A stretch of DNA of 32,507 nucleotides from an uncultured Collinsella sp. (GTDB taxonomy: Bacteria; Actinomycetota; Coriobacteriia; Coriobacteriales; Coriobacteriaceae): contig CASELS010000010.1 in assembly GCA_949288855.1 (NCBI GenBank), positions 1-32,507 of the forward strand, read 5' to 3'. Below the pieces are notes generated by a model. That model saw only the letters and a program-made list of their open reading frames with translations. It had not been told where the DNA came from and ran no database searches. This document shows, piece by piece, positions 17,263 to 24,813 of this stretch. Each line of letters starts with the position of its first letter. Positions within the stretch are counted from its first letter, which is position 1. The position numbers and the translations under genes are program-made.

Positions 17263-17661
17263 TTACCAGACGTAAGCGACGATCTCGCCGCCCACGCCCT
17301 TCTTACGGCAGTCACGGTCGCACATGACGCCGCTCGAGGTGGAAACGATGGCAGTACCAAGACCGCCGCGGACGCGGGGAAGGTCAGCCACGCCGGCGTA
17401 CTTGCGCAGGCCGGGCTTGGAGATACGACGAATGCCGTTGATGACCTTCTGCTTCTTGGGACCGTACTTAAGGGTGATGGTGAGGGTCTTGGAGGGCTCG
17501 GTATCCTCGACGGTGTAGCCCTCGATGTAACCCTCCTCGTAAATGACGCGGGCGATCTCGACGAGCTTCTTGCTGCTCGGCATCGAGACCGTGGCCTTGT
17601 TCGCAGAGTTCGCGTTACGAATACGCGTGAGCATGTCTGCGATCGGGTCAGTGAGGTTCAT
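17263..17661 (-). CDS. rpsH: Small-subunit ribosomal protein uS8
   Basis: 132 residues. It starts MNLTDPIADMLTRIRNANSA and ends with STSSGVMCDRDCRKKGVGGE. It is a central-domain 16S binder and, in E. coli, the repressor of the spc operon. The 131-base gap to rpsN (17662-17792) is longer than usual and holds short complementary stretches (CTCAG with CTGAG), but no clear motif. Confidence 0.97.
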   Translation of the reverse strand: MNLTDPIADMLTRIRNANSANKATVSMPSSKKLVEIARVIYEEGYIEGYTVEDTEPSKTLTITLKYGPKKQKVINGIRRISKPGLRKYAGVADLPRVRGGLGTAIVSTSSGVMCDRDCRKKGVGGEIVAYVW

Positions 17662-17792
17662 GCAGATTCTCCTTCGTTCTTGATGAACTCGCGCGTACGG
17701 TTCTCTGGGACCCGTGGCCTCAGAGCCTGAATGACGCGCGCTCTTCCCTGCCTGAGCGGTGTTAGATCACCCCACAGGCGCTGGCACGTGAC

Positions 17793-17978
17793 CTACCAGC
17801 TGGCCTTCTTGATGCCGGGAAGCTCGCCCTTGAGCGCAAGCTCGCGGAAGCAGACACGGCACAGGCCGAACTTACGGTAGACCGAGTGCGGACGGCCGCA
17901 ACGCTGGCAACGCGTGTACTCACGCGTCGAGAACTTCTGCTTGCGCTGCTGCTTGACGATCATCGATGTCTTAGCCAC
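17793..17978 (-). CDS. rpsN: Small-subunit ribosomal protein uS14, zinc (type Z) form
   Basis: 61 residues. The short zinc form has [20 protein letters not shown], that is two CxxC pairs, and ends KASW. It is the standard form in many Gram-positive bacteria. A GGAGG ribosome-binding site precedes the ATG. It lies between rplE and rpsH. Confidence 0.96.
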   Translation of the reverse strand: MAKTSMIVKQQRKQKFSTREYTRCQRCGRPHSVYRKFGLCRVCFRELALKGELPGIKKASW

Positions 17979-17994
17979 TGATTACCTCCTAACA

Positions 17995-18045
17995 ATGCAT
18001 ACCTGGCTCCGGCCCCGCCGCGCCAGGCGACGGAGCCGGATGCAT
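17995..18045 (-). other. Nested inverted repeat in the rplE-rpsN gap
   Basis: GGCTCCG (18005-18011) pairs with CGGAGCC (18031-18037), and an outer ATGCAT pair (17995-18000, 18040-18045) extends the arms with short unpaired bases. The element fills the gap from 5 bases after the rplE stop to just before the rpsN ribosome-binding site. There is no T-run. A regulatory or processing hairpin is possible. Confidence 0.6.
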
Positions 18046-18049
18046 TTGA

Positions 18050-18607
18050 CTACTTCTTGAACGGGAAACCGAAGGCGTCGAGAAGGGCCTTGGCCTCTTC
18101 GTCGGTCTTCGCGGTGGTGACGATGGTGATGTCCATACCACGGGTGTGGTCGACGGAATCGAAATCAATCTCGGGGAAGATGAGCTGCTCGGTCACGCCC
18201 ATGGAGAAGTTGCCACGGCCGTCGAAGCTCTTGGGGGAGATGCCGCGGAAGTCGCGGATACGCGGGATCGCCACAGCGGTGAGGCGATCGAAGAACTCCC
18301 ACATGCGGTCGCCGCGGAGGGTGACCTTGGCGCCGATGGGCATACCGGCACGGAGGCGGAAGGACGCGATGGACTTACGAGCACGGGTGATCATCGGCTG
18401 CTGGCCGGTGATGGCGCGCAGGTCGCGCACAGCGCCGTCGATGGCCTTGGAGTCCGTGGCGGCCTCGCCAACACCCATGTTCACGACGATCTTCTCGAAC
18501 TTGGGGATCTCCATGACGTTCTTGTACTGGAACTTCTCCTGCATAGCAGGCTTGACCTCGTTGAGGTACTTGGTCTTAAGACGCGGGACGTACTTCTCTT
18601 CAGCCAT
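18050..18607 (-). CDS. rplE: Large-subunit ribosomal protein uL5
   Basis: 185 residues. It contains [40 protein letters not shown] and the C-terminal [20 protein letters not shown]. It binds 5S rRNA and the P-site tRNA elbow. It is the first gene of the spc-type group here because the usual upstream neighbour rplX lies about 5.9 kb away across other genes. An AAGGAG site lies 7-8 bases before the ATG at 18607. Confidence 0.97.
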   Translation of the reverse strand: MAEEKYVPRLKTKYLNEVKPAMQEKFQYKNVMEIPKFEKIVVNMGVGEAATDSKAIDGAVRDLRAITGQQPMITRARKSIASFRLRAGMPIGAKVTLRGDRMWEFFDRLTAVAIPRIRDFRGISPKSFDGRGNFSMGVTEQLIFPEIDFDSVDHTRGMDITIVTTAKTDEEAKALLDAFGFPFKK

Positions 18608-18694
18608 CTCTAAACTCCTTCTGGGGTTTTAAGCACGGGGCTTGGCCTCTTGGCAGAGTAGGTTTTCCCTGCTCATGCACTGGGTTGTCCTCGT

Positions 18695-18758
18695 GCCTCC
18701 TGCCGCAGCGGTACGCGCGAGGAGTCTCTCGCGGCACGCCGAATGGCCGGCAGGAGCC
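18695..18758 (-). promoter_or_regulatory. Structured leader upstream of rplE
   Basis: CTCCTGCCG (18697-18705) and CGGCAGGAG (18748-18756) form a 9-bp stem. Inside it CGCGAG (18716-18721) pairs with CTCGCG (18728-18733). The element would lie in the 5' leader between a candidate promoter at 18776-18805 and the rplE ribosome-binding site. It may be an autoregulatory mRNA structure; that is inference. No coding gene fits the 440-base gap 18608-19047. Confidence 0.5.
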
Positions 18759-18775
18759 GGGCAATACGAGTCGGT

Positions 18776-18805
18776 ATGATACGCGTTTGCGCAAGAAAAT
18801 GCCAG
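18776..18805 (-). promoter_or_regulatory. Candidate sigma70-type promoter for the rplE group
   Basis: On the minus strand, -35 CTGGCA (18800-18805) and -10 TATCAT (18776-18781) are separated by 18 bases. These match consensus at 4 of 6 and 5 of 6 positions. The position fits the need for a new start after the interruption between rplX and rplE. Confidence 0.45.
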
Positions 18806-18964
18806 ACAAACTCGGGTTGTGGGCGATTTCCACAATTCGCGATTCCCGCATGACCGCAAAGCGCGCCACCATTTCTCCATAGAATATATGTGCAGTGGGT
18901 CAACCGCGTGAGGAACGCCCCTCCCCAGCTGGCTACCGCTCGGCGATAGGAAAAGGTCGCGTGC

Positions 18965-18991
18965 TTACGAGATGACGCACGAGGATATAAT
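18965..18991 (+). promoter_or_regulatory. Candidate promoter of the EIIA gene
   Basis: A perfect TATAAT lies at 18986-18991, an AT-rich patch in GC-rich DNA. The -35 side is poor (TTACGA with 15-base spacing), so an activator may be needed. The expected start is about 50 bases before the ATG at 19048. Confidence 0.55.
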
Positions 18992-19047
18992 ATCTTGGTA
19001 CCAGTTGGGACTTTCACCCACCCCTTCCAACCGCAAAGGAGAAACTC

Positions 19048-19578
19048 ATGGGTCTGTTCGACATGTTCAAGAAGAAGGAGCCCGCGGCCCCCGCCAAGCC
19101 CGCCTCCGTCTCCGCTACCGCTGCGCCCGACACGCTCTGCGCCCCGGCTAACGGCCGCGTCATCGCCATGACCGATGTGCCCGACCCCGTCTTCTCCGGC
19201 GAGGTGCTCGGCAAGGGTTGCGCCGTCTGGCCCGAGGACGACATCGTCTACGCCCCCGTCTCTGGTACCGTGACCGTCACCATGGGTCATGCCGTGGGTC
19301 TCTCCACCGACGACGGCGTCGAGGTCCTCGTGCACATCGGCGTCGACACCGTGAACCTTCAGGGCAAGGGCTTCACCGGCTACGTTAAGCAGGGCGACAC
19401 CGTCAAGGCGGGCGACCCCGTCATCAAGATGGATCGCAATGTCATCAAGGAGGCCGGTTACCCCGACTGCGTCGTCCTCGCCGTCTCCAACACCGCCGAG
19501 TTCGCCGGCGTCGAGCTCGCGGTCGAGCCCGAGACCACCGTCACCGCCGGCACCCCCGTGGTTAAGGTCGTGCGTTAG
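19048..19578 (+). CDS. PTS system EIIA component, glucose type (Crr-like)
   Basis: 176 residues. It carries phosphate from HPr to a sugar-specific EIIB, and in some bacteria signals carbon status. It opens MGLFDMFKKK, an amphipathic tip like that of E. coli Crr, followed by an Ala/Pro linker. The core has GHAVGLSTDDGVEVLVHIGV, with His81 and His96 spaced 15 apart as in Crr; His96 is the likely phosphorylated residue. No EIIB/EIIC gene is nearby, so it probably serves a permease coded elsewhere. AAAGGAG precedes the ATG. It is monocistronic, with promoter and terminator visible. Its place inside the ribosomal cluster is unusual. Confidence 0.93.
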   Translation: MGLFDMFKKKEPAAPAKPASVSATAAPDTLCAPANGRVIAMTDVPDPVFSGEVLGKGCAVWPEDDIVYAPVSGTVTVTMGHAVGLSTDDGVEVLVHIGVDTVNLQGKGFTGYVKQGDTVKAGDPVIKMDRNVIKEAGYPDCVVLAVSNTAEFAGVELAVEPETTVTAGTPVVKVVR

Positions 19579-19617
19579 CGCCTTTTCGCTCAAACGCATG
19601 CGCCCAAGCGCGCCCCT

Positions 19618-19649
19618 GCCCCTTCGCGCCCCGTGCGGAGGGGCTTTTT
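19618..19649 (+). terminator. Intrinsic terminator after the EIIA gene
   Basis: GCCCCTTC (19618-19625) pairs with GGAGGGGC (19637-19644) apart from one mismatch, followed by TTTTTC. It lies about 40 bases after the EIIA stop. Confidence 0.82.
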
Positions 19650-19671
19650 CTTGCCTCGAGCACACATAGTC

Positions 19672-19696
19672 ACGGCAAAATCCAGATTTCTGCCGT
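19672..19696 (+). repeat. Inverted repeat upstream of the U32 gene
   Basis: ACGGCA (19672-19677) and TGCCGT (19691-19696) flank inner arms AAATC and GATTT, making a nearly continuous stem with one bulge. It lies about 100 bases before the U32 start and has no T-run. It could be an operator or a leader hairpin. Confidence 0.55.
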
Positions 19697-19798
19697 ACTA
19701 ATCCCATGTGATGCTGGCACTTTGCTGTCCGCACCCTCAAAACGAACCTGTTTTGCTGTTACCATGTCGTGAAACACCCCATGACAAGGAAGTAACCT

Positions 19799-22339
19799 GT
19801 GACCGCAACCGATACCCACGCACCCTCTACATCGAGCGCACCCGCCGCGCAGCCCGAGCTCCTCGCCCCCGCAGGTGGCCCCGGCCCCTTTGCCGCTGCG
19901 CTTGCTGCCGGGGCGAACGCCATCTACTGCGGCATGGGGTCATTCAATGCGCGCCGTAAGGCCGAGAACTTCGACGATGATTCGTTTGAGGCGGCATGTC
20001 GCGCGGCGCATCTGGCCGGCGCACGCGTCTATGTGACAGTTAATATTGTCATCAAGCAGTCCGAGCTCGTCGATGCACTCGAGCTTGTCCAGCGCTGCAC
20101 CCAACTCGGCGCGGACGCCTTCATCATCCAGGACTGGGGACTCTTTGCCGCCGTGCGCGCCCTTATGCCCAACGTAGAGACCCATATCTCCACGCAGGCC
20201 AACATCCACGATGCGCGCGGCACACGCTGGTGCCGTGATGCCGGCGCCGACCGCGTGACGCTCTCGCGCGAGCTTTCTGTTTCCGAGATAGCCCAAATCC
20301 ACAACGCGGTTCCCGATATCGATCTTGAGGTCTTTGCGCATGGATCGATCTGCTTCAGCTATTCGGGCGTCTGCTTGCTCTCGAGCTTTGCCTGCGCCGG
20401 GCGCTCTGCCAATCGCGGCATGTGCGCACAGCCTTGCCGTTTGCCCTACGAGCTTGCCGATGAAAAGGGGCGCGTCCTTTCCGCCCCCGACCGTGGCCGC
20501 CCGCTCTGCCCGCGCGACAACAACACCTCGGAGATGCTCGACGCGCTTATCGCCGCCGGCGCCCACGCCCTCAAGCTCGAGGGCCGCATGAAGGCACCCG
20601 ATTACGTCTATGCGGTGACCGATGCCTACCGCCGCGCACTCGACGATACCCTTGCCGGGCACGATGCCTCCCCCGCCGAGCACATCGACCGCGCGCGACA
20701 GCTCAAGCGCGCCTTTAACCGAGACTTCACCCACGCCTACCAAGACGGACGCTCGGACGACGACATGATGAGCTACGAGCGCTCCAACAACCGCGGACAG
20801 ATTGTGGGCGAGGTCGTGGGATTCACACCGCGGCGCGCCCGCACCAAGGGAGAGTCCATGCGCGACGCCGCCCGCGGGGCACGCGGTATGGCGCGCATCC
20901 GGCTCGATGAGCCCGTCGGCAAAGGCGACCTGCTGGAGCTTCGCCACGACCGCGAGCCTGACCGCTTCCTCACCGGCCTTGTGCGCGCCGACGCCGATGC
21001 CGACTCTGTCATAGAGGTTGAGGTAGCCCGGCCCATGCCTGCTGGCTGCCGTGTGCGCCTCATCCGCAGCCAGCGCGCGCTCGACGTCGCTGCCGCGGCG
21101 CTCAAACGGCCCGTCCCGCGCAAGCGTCACGTGCACGCGCGCGTTATCGCACAACTCGGCGAGCCCTTTACGGTCGAGCTGTGGTGCGACGACGACCCCT
21201 CGCTTCGCGGGGTTGCCCACGGATTCACCGTCGAGGCCGCCCGCAGCCGCGCCGTCACGGCCGAGGACCTTATAGAGCATGTTGGCCGTATGGGCGCCTC
21301 ACCGTTTGAGGCGATATCGTTCGATATCGAGCTCGACGAGGGCTGCGGCATGGGCTTCTCCGCCGTGCACCGCGTGCGCACCGAGGCCTGTGCCGCCCTT
21401 GAAGAGAGCATTCTCGCACCAAACCAGGCGCTCGCGGAGAACGTCAGCACCATCGACATTCCGCGCGAGACAGCCGCCCTCGTCCAAACGAGCAACCGCG
21501 GCAACGACGCGACGCTGCGCCCCAACGCGCCCGAGATCTGCGCGCTTGCCAGCACGTGGGAGATGGTCGAATCCGCCCGCAATGCCGGCGCAACGCGCAT
21601 CTACGTCACAAGCGATGCCCTTGACGAGGCGGATATCGACCCTGCCCGCGCAGCTGAGCTCGGTATCGTCCCCGTACTCGACGATGTGTGCCGCGCCGCC
21701 GACCGCGAACGCCTCGACCGCTGGGTTCAGCCAGGTGCCTCCGTTGCCGTTGGCAACATATCGGAGCTTGCCCACGCCGTCGCATGTGGAGCGGTGCCCG
21801 AGGCGCGGTCCTGCATCCCCATCCACAACACGCTTTGCCGTGATTATCTTGCCAAACGGGGCATCGCAGGCTTTTGGCTCTCGCCCGAACTCACCCTCGC
21901 CGAGATTGAGGTACTTGTCCCTGGCTCCCCCGCCATCGCCGGCATCATGGTCTACGGGCGCCCGCGCGTGATGACCAGCGAGCACTGCATCCTGCAGGTG
22001 GCCGATGCCTGCTGCCACGACTGCACGCAGTGCCGCCTGCGCCGTCGGGCGCTCCACCTGCACAACATCGACGGCAAGGACTTCCCCGTCACGACCGACA
22101 TCCATGGGCGCTCGCGGCTCTACACCGATCGCCCCGTAGACCTCACGCCCCAGATCCCCCAACTCATCCAGGCGGGCGTGGAGCGCCTTCTGATCGACGG
22201 AACATTGCTTGATGCCGATGAGCTCGCGCATCAGATCACCCGCGTTTGCCGCGCCCTCGACGCAGCGCAAAACGGACGTCGCCCTGCACCGCGCGAATCC
22301 GGTTCCTTCGCCGGCTGTCTGTTTGTGGGAGTCGACTAG
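19799..22339 (+). CDS. U32-family Fe-S protein (RlhA-like, with DUF3656-type region)
   Basis: 846 residues from a GTG with AAGGA 8 bases upstream. The N-terminal U32 barrel shows LLAPAGGPGPFAAALAAGAN and the family signature HGSICFSYSGVC with GRSANRGMCAQPCR. Cys185, Cys192 and Cys209 have the C-x6-C-x16-C spacing of the [4Fe-4S] ligands known in U32 proteins, and Cys237 (PLCPRD) is a likely fourth. The middle part resembles the collagenase-like DUF3656 domain. A C-terminal Cys cluster (CCHDCTQC, near 738-746) could hold a second metal. E. coli RlhA hydroxylates C2501 of 23S rRNA; that role here is inference. The gene ends 2 bases before a pseudouridine synthase gene, supporting an rRNA-modification link. 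Confidence 0.88.
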   Translation: MTATDTHAPSTSSAPAAQPELLAPAGGPGPFAAALAAGANAIYCGMGSFNARRKAENFDDDSFEAACRAAHLAGARVYVTVNIVIKQSELVDALELVQRCTQLGADAFIIQDWGLFAAVRALMPNVETHISTQANIHDARGTRWCRDAGADRVTLSRELSVSEIAQIHNAVPDIDLEVFAHGSICFSYSGVCLLSSFACAGRSANRGMCAQPCRLPYELADEKGRVLSAPDRGRPLCPRDNNTSEMLDALIAAGAHALKLEGRMKAPDYVYAVTDAYRRALDDTLAGHDASPAEHIDRARQLKRAFNRDFTHAYQDGRSDDDMMSYERSNNRGQIVGEVVGFTPRRARTKGESMRDAARGARGMARIRLDEPVGKGDLLELRHDREPDRFLTGLVRADADADSVIEVEVARPMPAGCRVRLIRSQRALDVAAAALKRPVPRKRHVHARVIAQLGEPFTVELWCDDDPSLRGVAHGFTVEAARSRAVTAEDLIEHVGRMGASPFEAISFDIELDEGCGMGFSAVHRVRTEACAALEESILAPNQALAENVSTIDIPRETAALVQTSNRGNDATLRPNAPEICALASTWEMVESARNAGATRIYVTSDALDEADIDPARAAELGIVPVLDDVCRAADRERLDRWVQPGASVAVGNISELAHAVACGAVPEARSCIPIHNTLCRDYLAKRGIAGFWLSPELTLAEIEVLVPGSPAIAGIMVYGRPRVMTSEHCILQVADACCHDCTQCRLRRRALHLHNIDGKDFPVTTDIHGRSRLYTDRPVDLTPQIPQLIQAGVERLLIDGTLLDADELAHQITRVCRALDAAQNGRRPAPRESGSFAGCLFVGVD

Positions 22340-22341
22340 CC

Positions 22342-23031
22342 ATGAACGGCGCCTCGAACCCGTGCGTGCTGTACCGAAGCGATACCCTCATCGCTGTCGA
22401 CAAACCCCAGGGCATCATCGTGCACGGCGACGGAACGGGAGCACCGACGCTCACCGATGCCGTGCGCGACCTCCTTCTTGCCGAGGGTACGGACGCCTCT
22501 CAAAGCGCCGCCCGCGAGCTTCAGTGCCTGCAGCGGCTCGACCGCGACACCTCGGGCATCGTTCTGTTCTCGCTTTCCAAACAGACCCAGGGCGCCTACG
22601 ACCGACTCATCGCCGAGCATGCCATGGAGAAACGCTACCGAGCGCTCGTAGAGGGCAAGTTCCCGCGGGCGGCGCAAACCTACACCTGGCCCATCGGTCG
22701 TGATCGGCACGACGCGCGCAAGATGCGTGTCTCACGCACGGGAAAAACCGCAACGACTCATGCTTGCCGTCTGGAGCAGTATGCGGCAACCGCCCTTTTG
22801 GACGTGCGCATCGAAACCGGCCGCAAGCACCAGATTCGCGTGCACGTAAGCCACGCCGGTCACCCCATCGTGGGTGACGAGCTCTACGGGCGCCCGTATC
22901 CCAAAGGCCTCATGCTGCACGCGGCGGAACTCTCCTTCCGCGATCCGGTTACGGGCGAGCCCGTCGACATCTACTCGCCGCTCCCCCGCCGGTTTCGCGC
23001 TGCGGCGCTCCGCGCCGACGCTTCAAACTAA
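22342..23031 (+). CDS. RluA/RluD-family RNA pseudouridine synthase
   Basis: 229 residues from the ATG at 22342, 2 bases after the U32 stop. It shows DTLIAVDKPQGIIVH, the catalytic RLDRDTSGIVLF (Asp67) and GRKHQIRVH. There is no N-terminal S4 domain, so it is a short RluA-type enzyme. The target may be rRNA or tRNA and cannot be told from sequence alone. A longer in-frame extension upstream lies inside the U32 gene and is unlikely. The two genes form a probable two-gene operon. Confidence 0.92.
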   Translation: MNGASNPCVLYRSDTLIAVDKPQGIIVHGDGTGAPTLTDAVRDLLLAEGTDASQSAARELQCLQRLDRDTSGIVLFSLSKQTQGAYDRLIAEHAMEKRYRALVEGKFPRAAQTYTWPIGRDRHDARKMRVSRTGKTATTHACRLEQYAATALLDVRIETGRKHQIRVHVSHAGHPIVGDELYGRPYPKGLMLHAAELSFRDPVTGEPVDIYSPLPRRFRAAALRADASN

Positions 23032-23053
23032 CCTGTAGTCTCTTCCGCCAACA

Positions 23054-23098
23054 GCAAGCGCCCGCGCACGGAGAGCTCCTCCGTACGCGGGCGCTTGC
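23054..23098. terminator. Large hairpin between convergent pseudouridine synthase gene and uraA
   Basis: A 13-bp stem (GCAAGCGCCCGCG with CGCGGGCGCTTGC), one mismatch, and a further 6-bp stem (ACGGAG with CTCCGT). It sits between converging genes as a shared terminator would, but neither strand shows a real T-run. A 14-base palindrome TTGCATCGATGCAA (23095-23108) overlaps its right end. Confidence 0.6.
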
Positions 23099-23123
23099 AT
23101 CGATGCAAAATCCCAACTATGCG

Positions 23124-24395
23124 CTATGCTTCGCTTTCGCTTTTGGCACCGGGCAGGATGAGGTTGAGCAGGATGCCGGCGAGGGCCGAGGTGGCCATGC
23201 CCGGCAGGGTGTAATCGCCCACGGGGATCGAGATGCCGCTCGTCTCCATGCCCACGCCCACAATGATGACGACAGACGCAATCATGAGGTTGCGGTTCAC
23301 GTCGAAGTCGACCTTGTTCGACACGAGCATGCGCAGGCCGTTCGAGGCGATGAGACCAAAGAGCAAAAGGCACACGCCGCCCATGACGGGGCCGGGAATC
23401 GACTGGATGAGCGCGGCGAGCTTGGGGCAGAAACCGCCGATGACGAGCGCAAAGCCGCCCGCATACCAGAAGATCTGCGTCGAGTACACACGCGTAACGC
23501 TCATGACGCCGATGTTTTCGGCATAGGTGGTCGTCGGAGGACCGCCGAGGAAGCCGGAGATCATCGTGGAGATGCCGTCACCGGCAAGCGAGCGCGGAAG
23601 CATCTGACGGTAGTCCTTACCCACGATCTCGCCAACGGCCAAGAGGTGGCCAATATGCTCGATCACCACAACGACGGCGACCGGAGCCACAAGCGCGATG
23701 GCGCCCATGTCAAAGCGCGGAGCCGAGATGTTGGGCAGACCGATCCAGGCGGCATCGAGCACCGGCGCAAAGTCGACGAGCCCGAGCGGCAGCGACACCA
23801 CATAGCCGACGATAATGGCGAGCAGCACCGGGATGGTACCAAAGATGCCGCCCATACTCGAGAACACGACCGCAGCCACGAGCGTGATCGCCGCCACGAT
23901 GGCCCCGAGGCCAAAGAACACGGTAGAACCGTCGGCAAGGTCGGTCATGAACGCCATGTCGACTGCCGTAGCAGACAGGCCGACACCGATGACGACCATA
24001 ACCGATGCGACGAGGACCGGCGGCAGCAGGCGATCGAGCCAGCCGGTGCCTACAAGGCGGATGATGCCCGCCACCACGAGGAACACCATACCGGCGACCA
24101 CAACGCCGGACATGGCGGCGTCGAGGCCCTGCGTGGCGCCCACGGCGAGGATGGGACTGATGAAGGCAAACGAGCTTCCGAGGTAGCTCGGAATCTTGTT
24201 GCCCGTCACCAAGAGGTAGCAAATGGTGCCGATACCCGAGCACATGATCGCCACGTTGGGGTCGAGCCCGGTCAGAACCGGAACGAGCACCGTCGAGCCG
24301 AACATGCTCATCATGTGCTGGATGCCGAGCGGAATCGCACGCGCGACCGACACGCGGTCGTCGACGCCGATAACCTCTCTCTCATGCTTGGCCAT
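23124..24395 (-). CDS. uraA: Uracil permease / nucleobase:cation symporter-2 family
   Basis: 423 residues with many membrane helices (UraA/PyrP fold, usually 14). The ATG at 24395 has AAAGGAG 5 bases upstream. Signature segments are IEHIGHLLAVGEIVGKD and GGPPTTTYAENIGVM, which match the uracil-site Glu regions of UraA (EHIGH and TTYGENIG). Substrate uracil is likely; xanthine or uric acid permeases have different motifs here. It is codirectional with rplX, 75 bases downstream, but a strong terminator lies between. No pyrimidine genes are nearby. Confidence 0.9.
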   Translation of the reverse strand: MAKHEREVIGVDDRVSVARAIPLGIQHMMSMFGSTVLVPVLTGLDPNVAIMCSGIGTICYLLVTGNKIPSYLGSSFAFISPILAVGATQGLDAAMSGVVVAGMVFLVVAGIIRLVGTGWLDRLLPPVLVASVMVVIGVGLSATAVDMAFMTDLADGSTVFFGLGAIVAAITLVAAVVFSSMGGIFGTIPVLLAIIVGYVVSLPLGLVDFAPVLDAAWIGLPNISAPRFDMGAIALVAPVAVVVVIEHIGHLLAVGEIVGKDYRQMLPRSLAGDGISTMISGFLGGPPTTTYAENIGVMSVTRVYSTQIFWYAGGFALVIGGFCPKLAALIQSIPGPVMGGVCLLLFGLIASNGLRMLVSNKVDFDVNRNLMIASVVIIVGVGMETSGISIPVGDYTLPGMATSALAGILLNLILPGAKSESEA

Positions 24396-24407
24396 GAAAC
24401 TCCTTTC

Positions 24408-24442
24408 AAAAAACCCCGGCCGCAATCGCATGCAGCCGGGGT
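24408..24442 (-). terminator. Terminator or attenuator between rplX and uraA
   Basis: On the minus strand ACCCCGGC (24435-24442) pairs with GCCGGGGT (24413-24420) and is followed by six T's (24408-24413). The T-run abuts the AAAGGAG ribosome-binding site of uraA. It ends the S10-type transcript and, if read-through is controlled, could act as an attenuator of uraA. Confidence 0.88.
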
Positions 24443-24470
24443 CTTGTTAGTACATCGTACGAAAGCCGAT

Positions 24471-24794
24471 TTAGAACTCGGCGCCGCACTTCTTGCAGAT
24501 GCGGATGGCGGTGCGGTGACCGTCAAGCTCGCCCTGCTTGTGACCAACGCGGGTCGCCTGGCCGCACTTGGGGCAGACGAGCATGGCGTTGGAGGCGTCA
24601 AACTTGGCCTCCTGCGGCACGATGCCGCCGGTCTGGTTCTGCTGGTTGGCGCGGACGGCCTTCTTCACGATGGCAACGCCCTCAACCTTGATCTTGCCCT
24701 CAGCCGGATAGGCGCGGAGCACAACACCCTGCTTGCCGCGATCCTTGCCGGAGAGAATCTTGACGGTGTCGCCCTTCTTGATGGACATACCCAT
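24471..24794 (-). CDS. rplX: Large-subunit ribosomal protein uL24
   Basis: 107 residues from the ATG at 24794 (AAAGGAG 9 bases upstream). The KOW motif is seen in KKGDTVKILSGKDRGKQGVV. The C-terminal part carries CPKC and CKKC, a probable zinc site. It is the last gene of the S10-type group here and is followed by a terminator instead of rplE. Confidence 0.96.
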   Translation of the reverse strand: MGMSIKKGDTVKILSGKDRGKQGVVLRAYPAEGKIKVEGVAIVKKAVRANQQNQTGGIVPQEAKFDASNAMLVCPKCGQATRVGHKQGELDGHRTAIRICKKCGAEF

Positions 24795-24813
24795 AGCTGC
24801 TCTCTCCTTTCTG

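Noticed and set aside
16312-17730. Long plus-strand open frame opposite rplR, rplF and rpsH
   Set aside because: Antisense to conserved ribosomal protein genes, with biased composition and no start signal.
18629-18676. Fifteen-codon ORF (MSRENLLCQEAKPRA) in the rplE leader as a leader peptide
   Set aside because: It has no ribosome-binding site and no run of regulatory codons.
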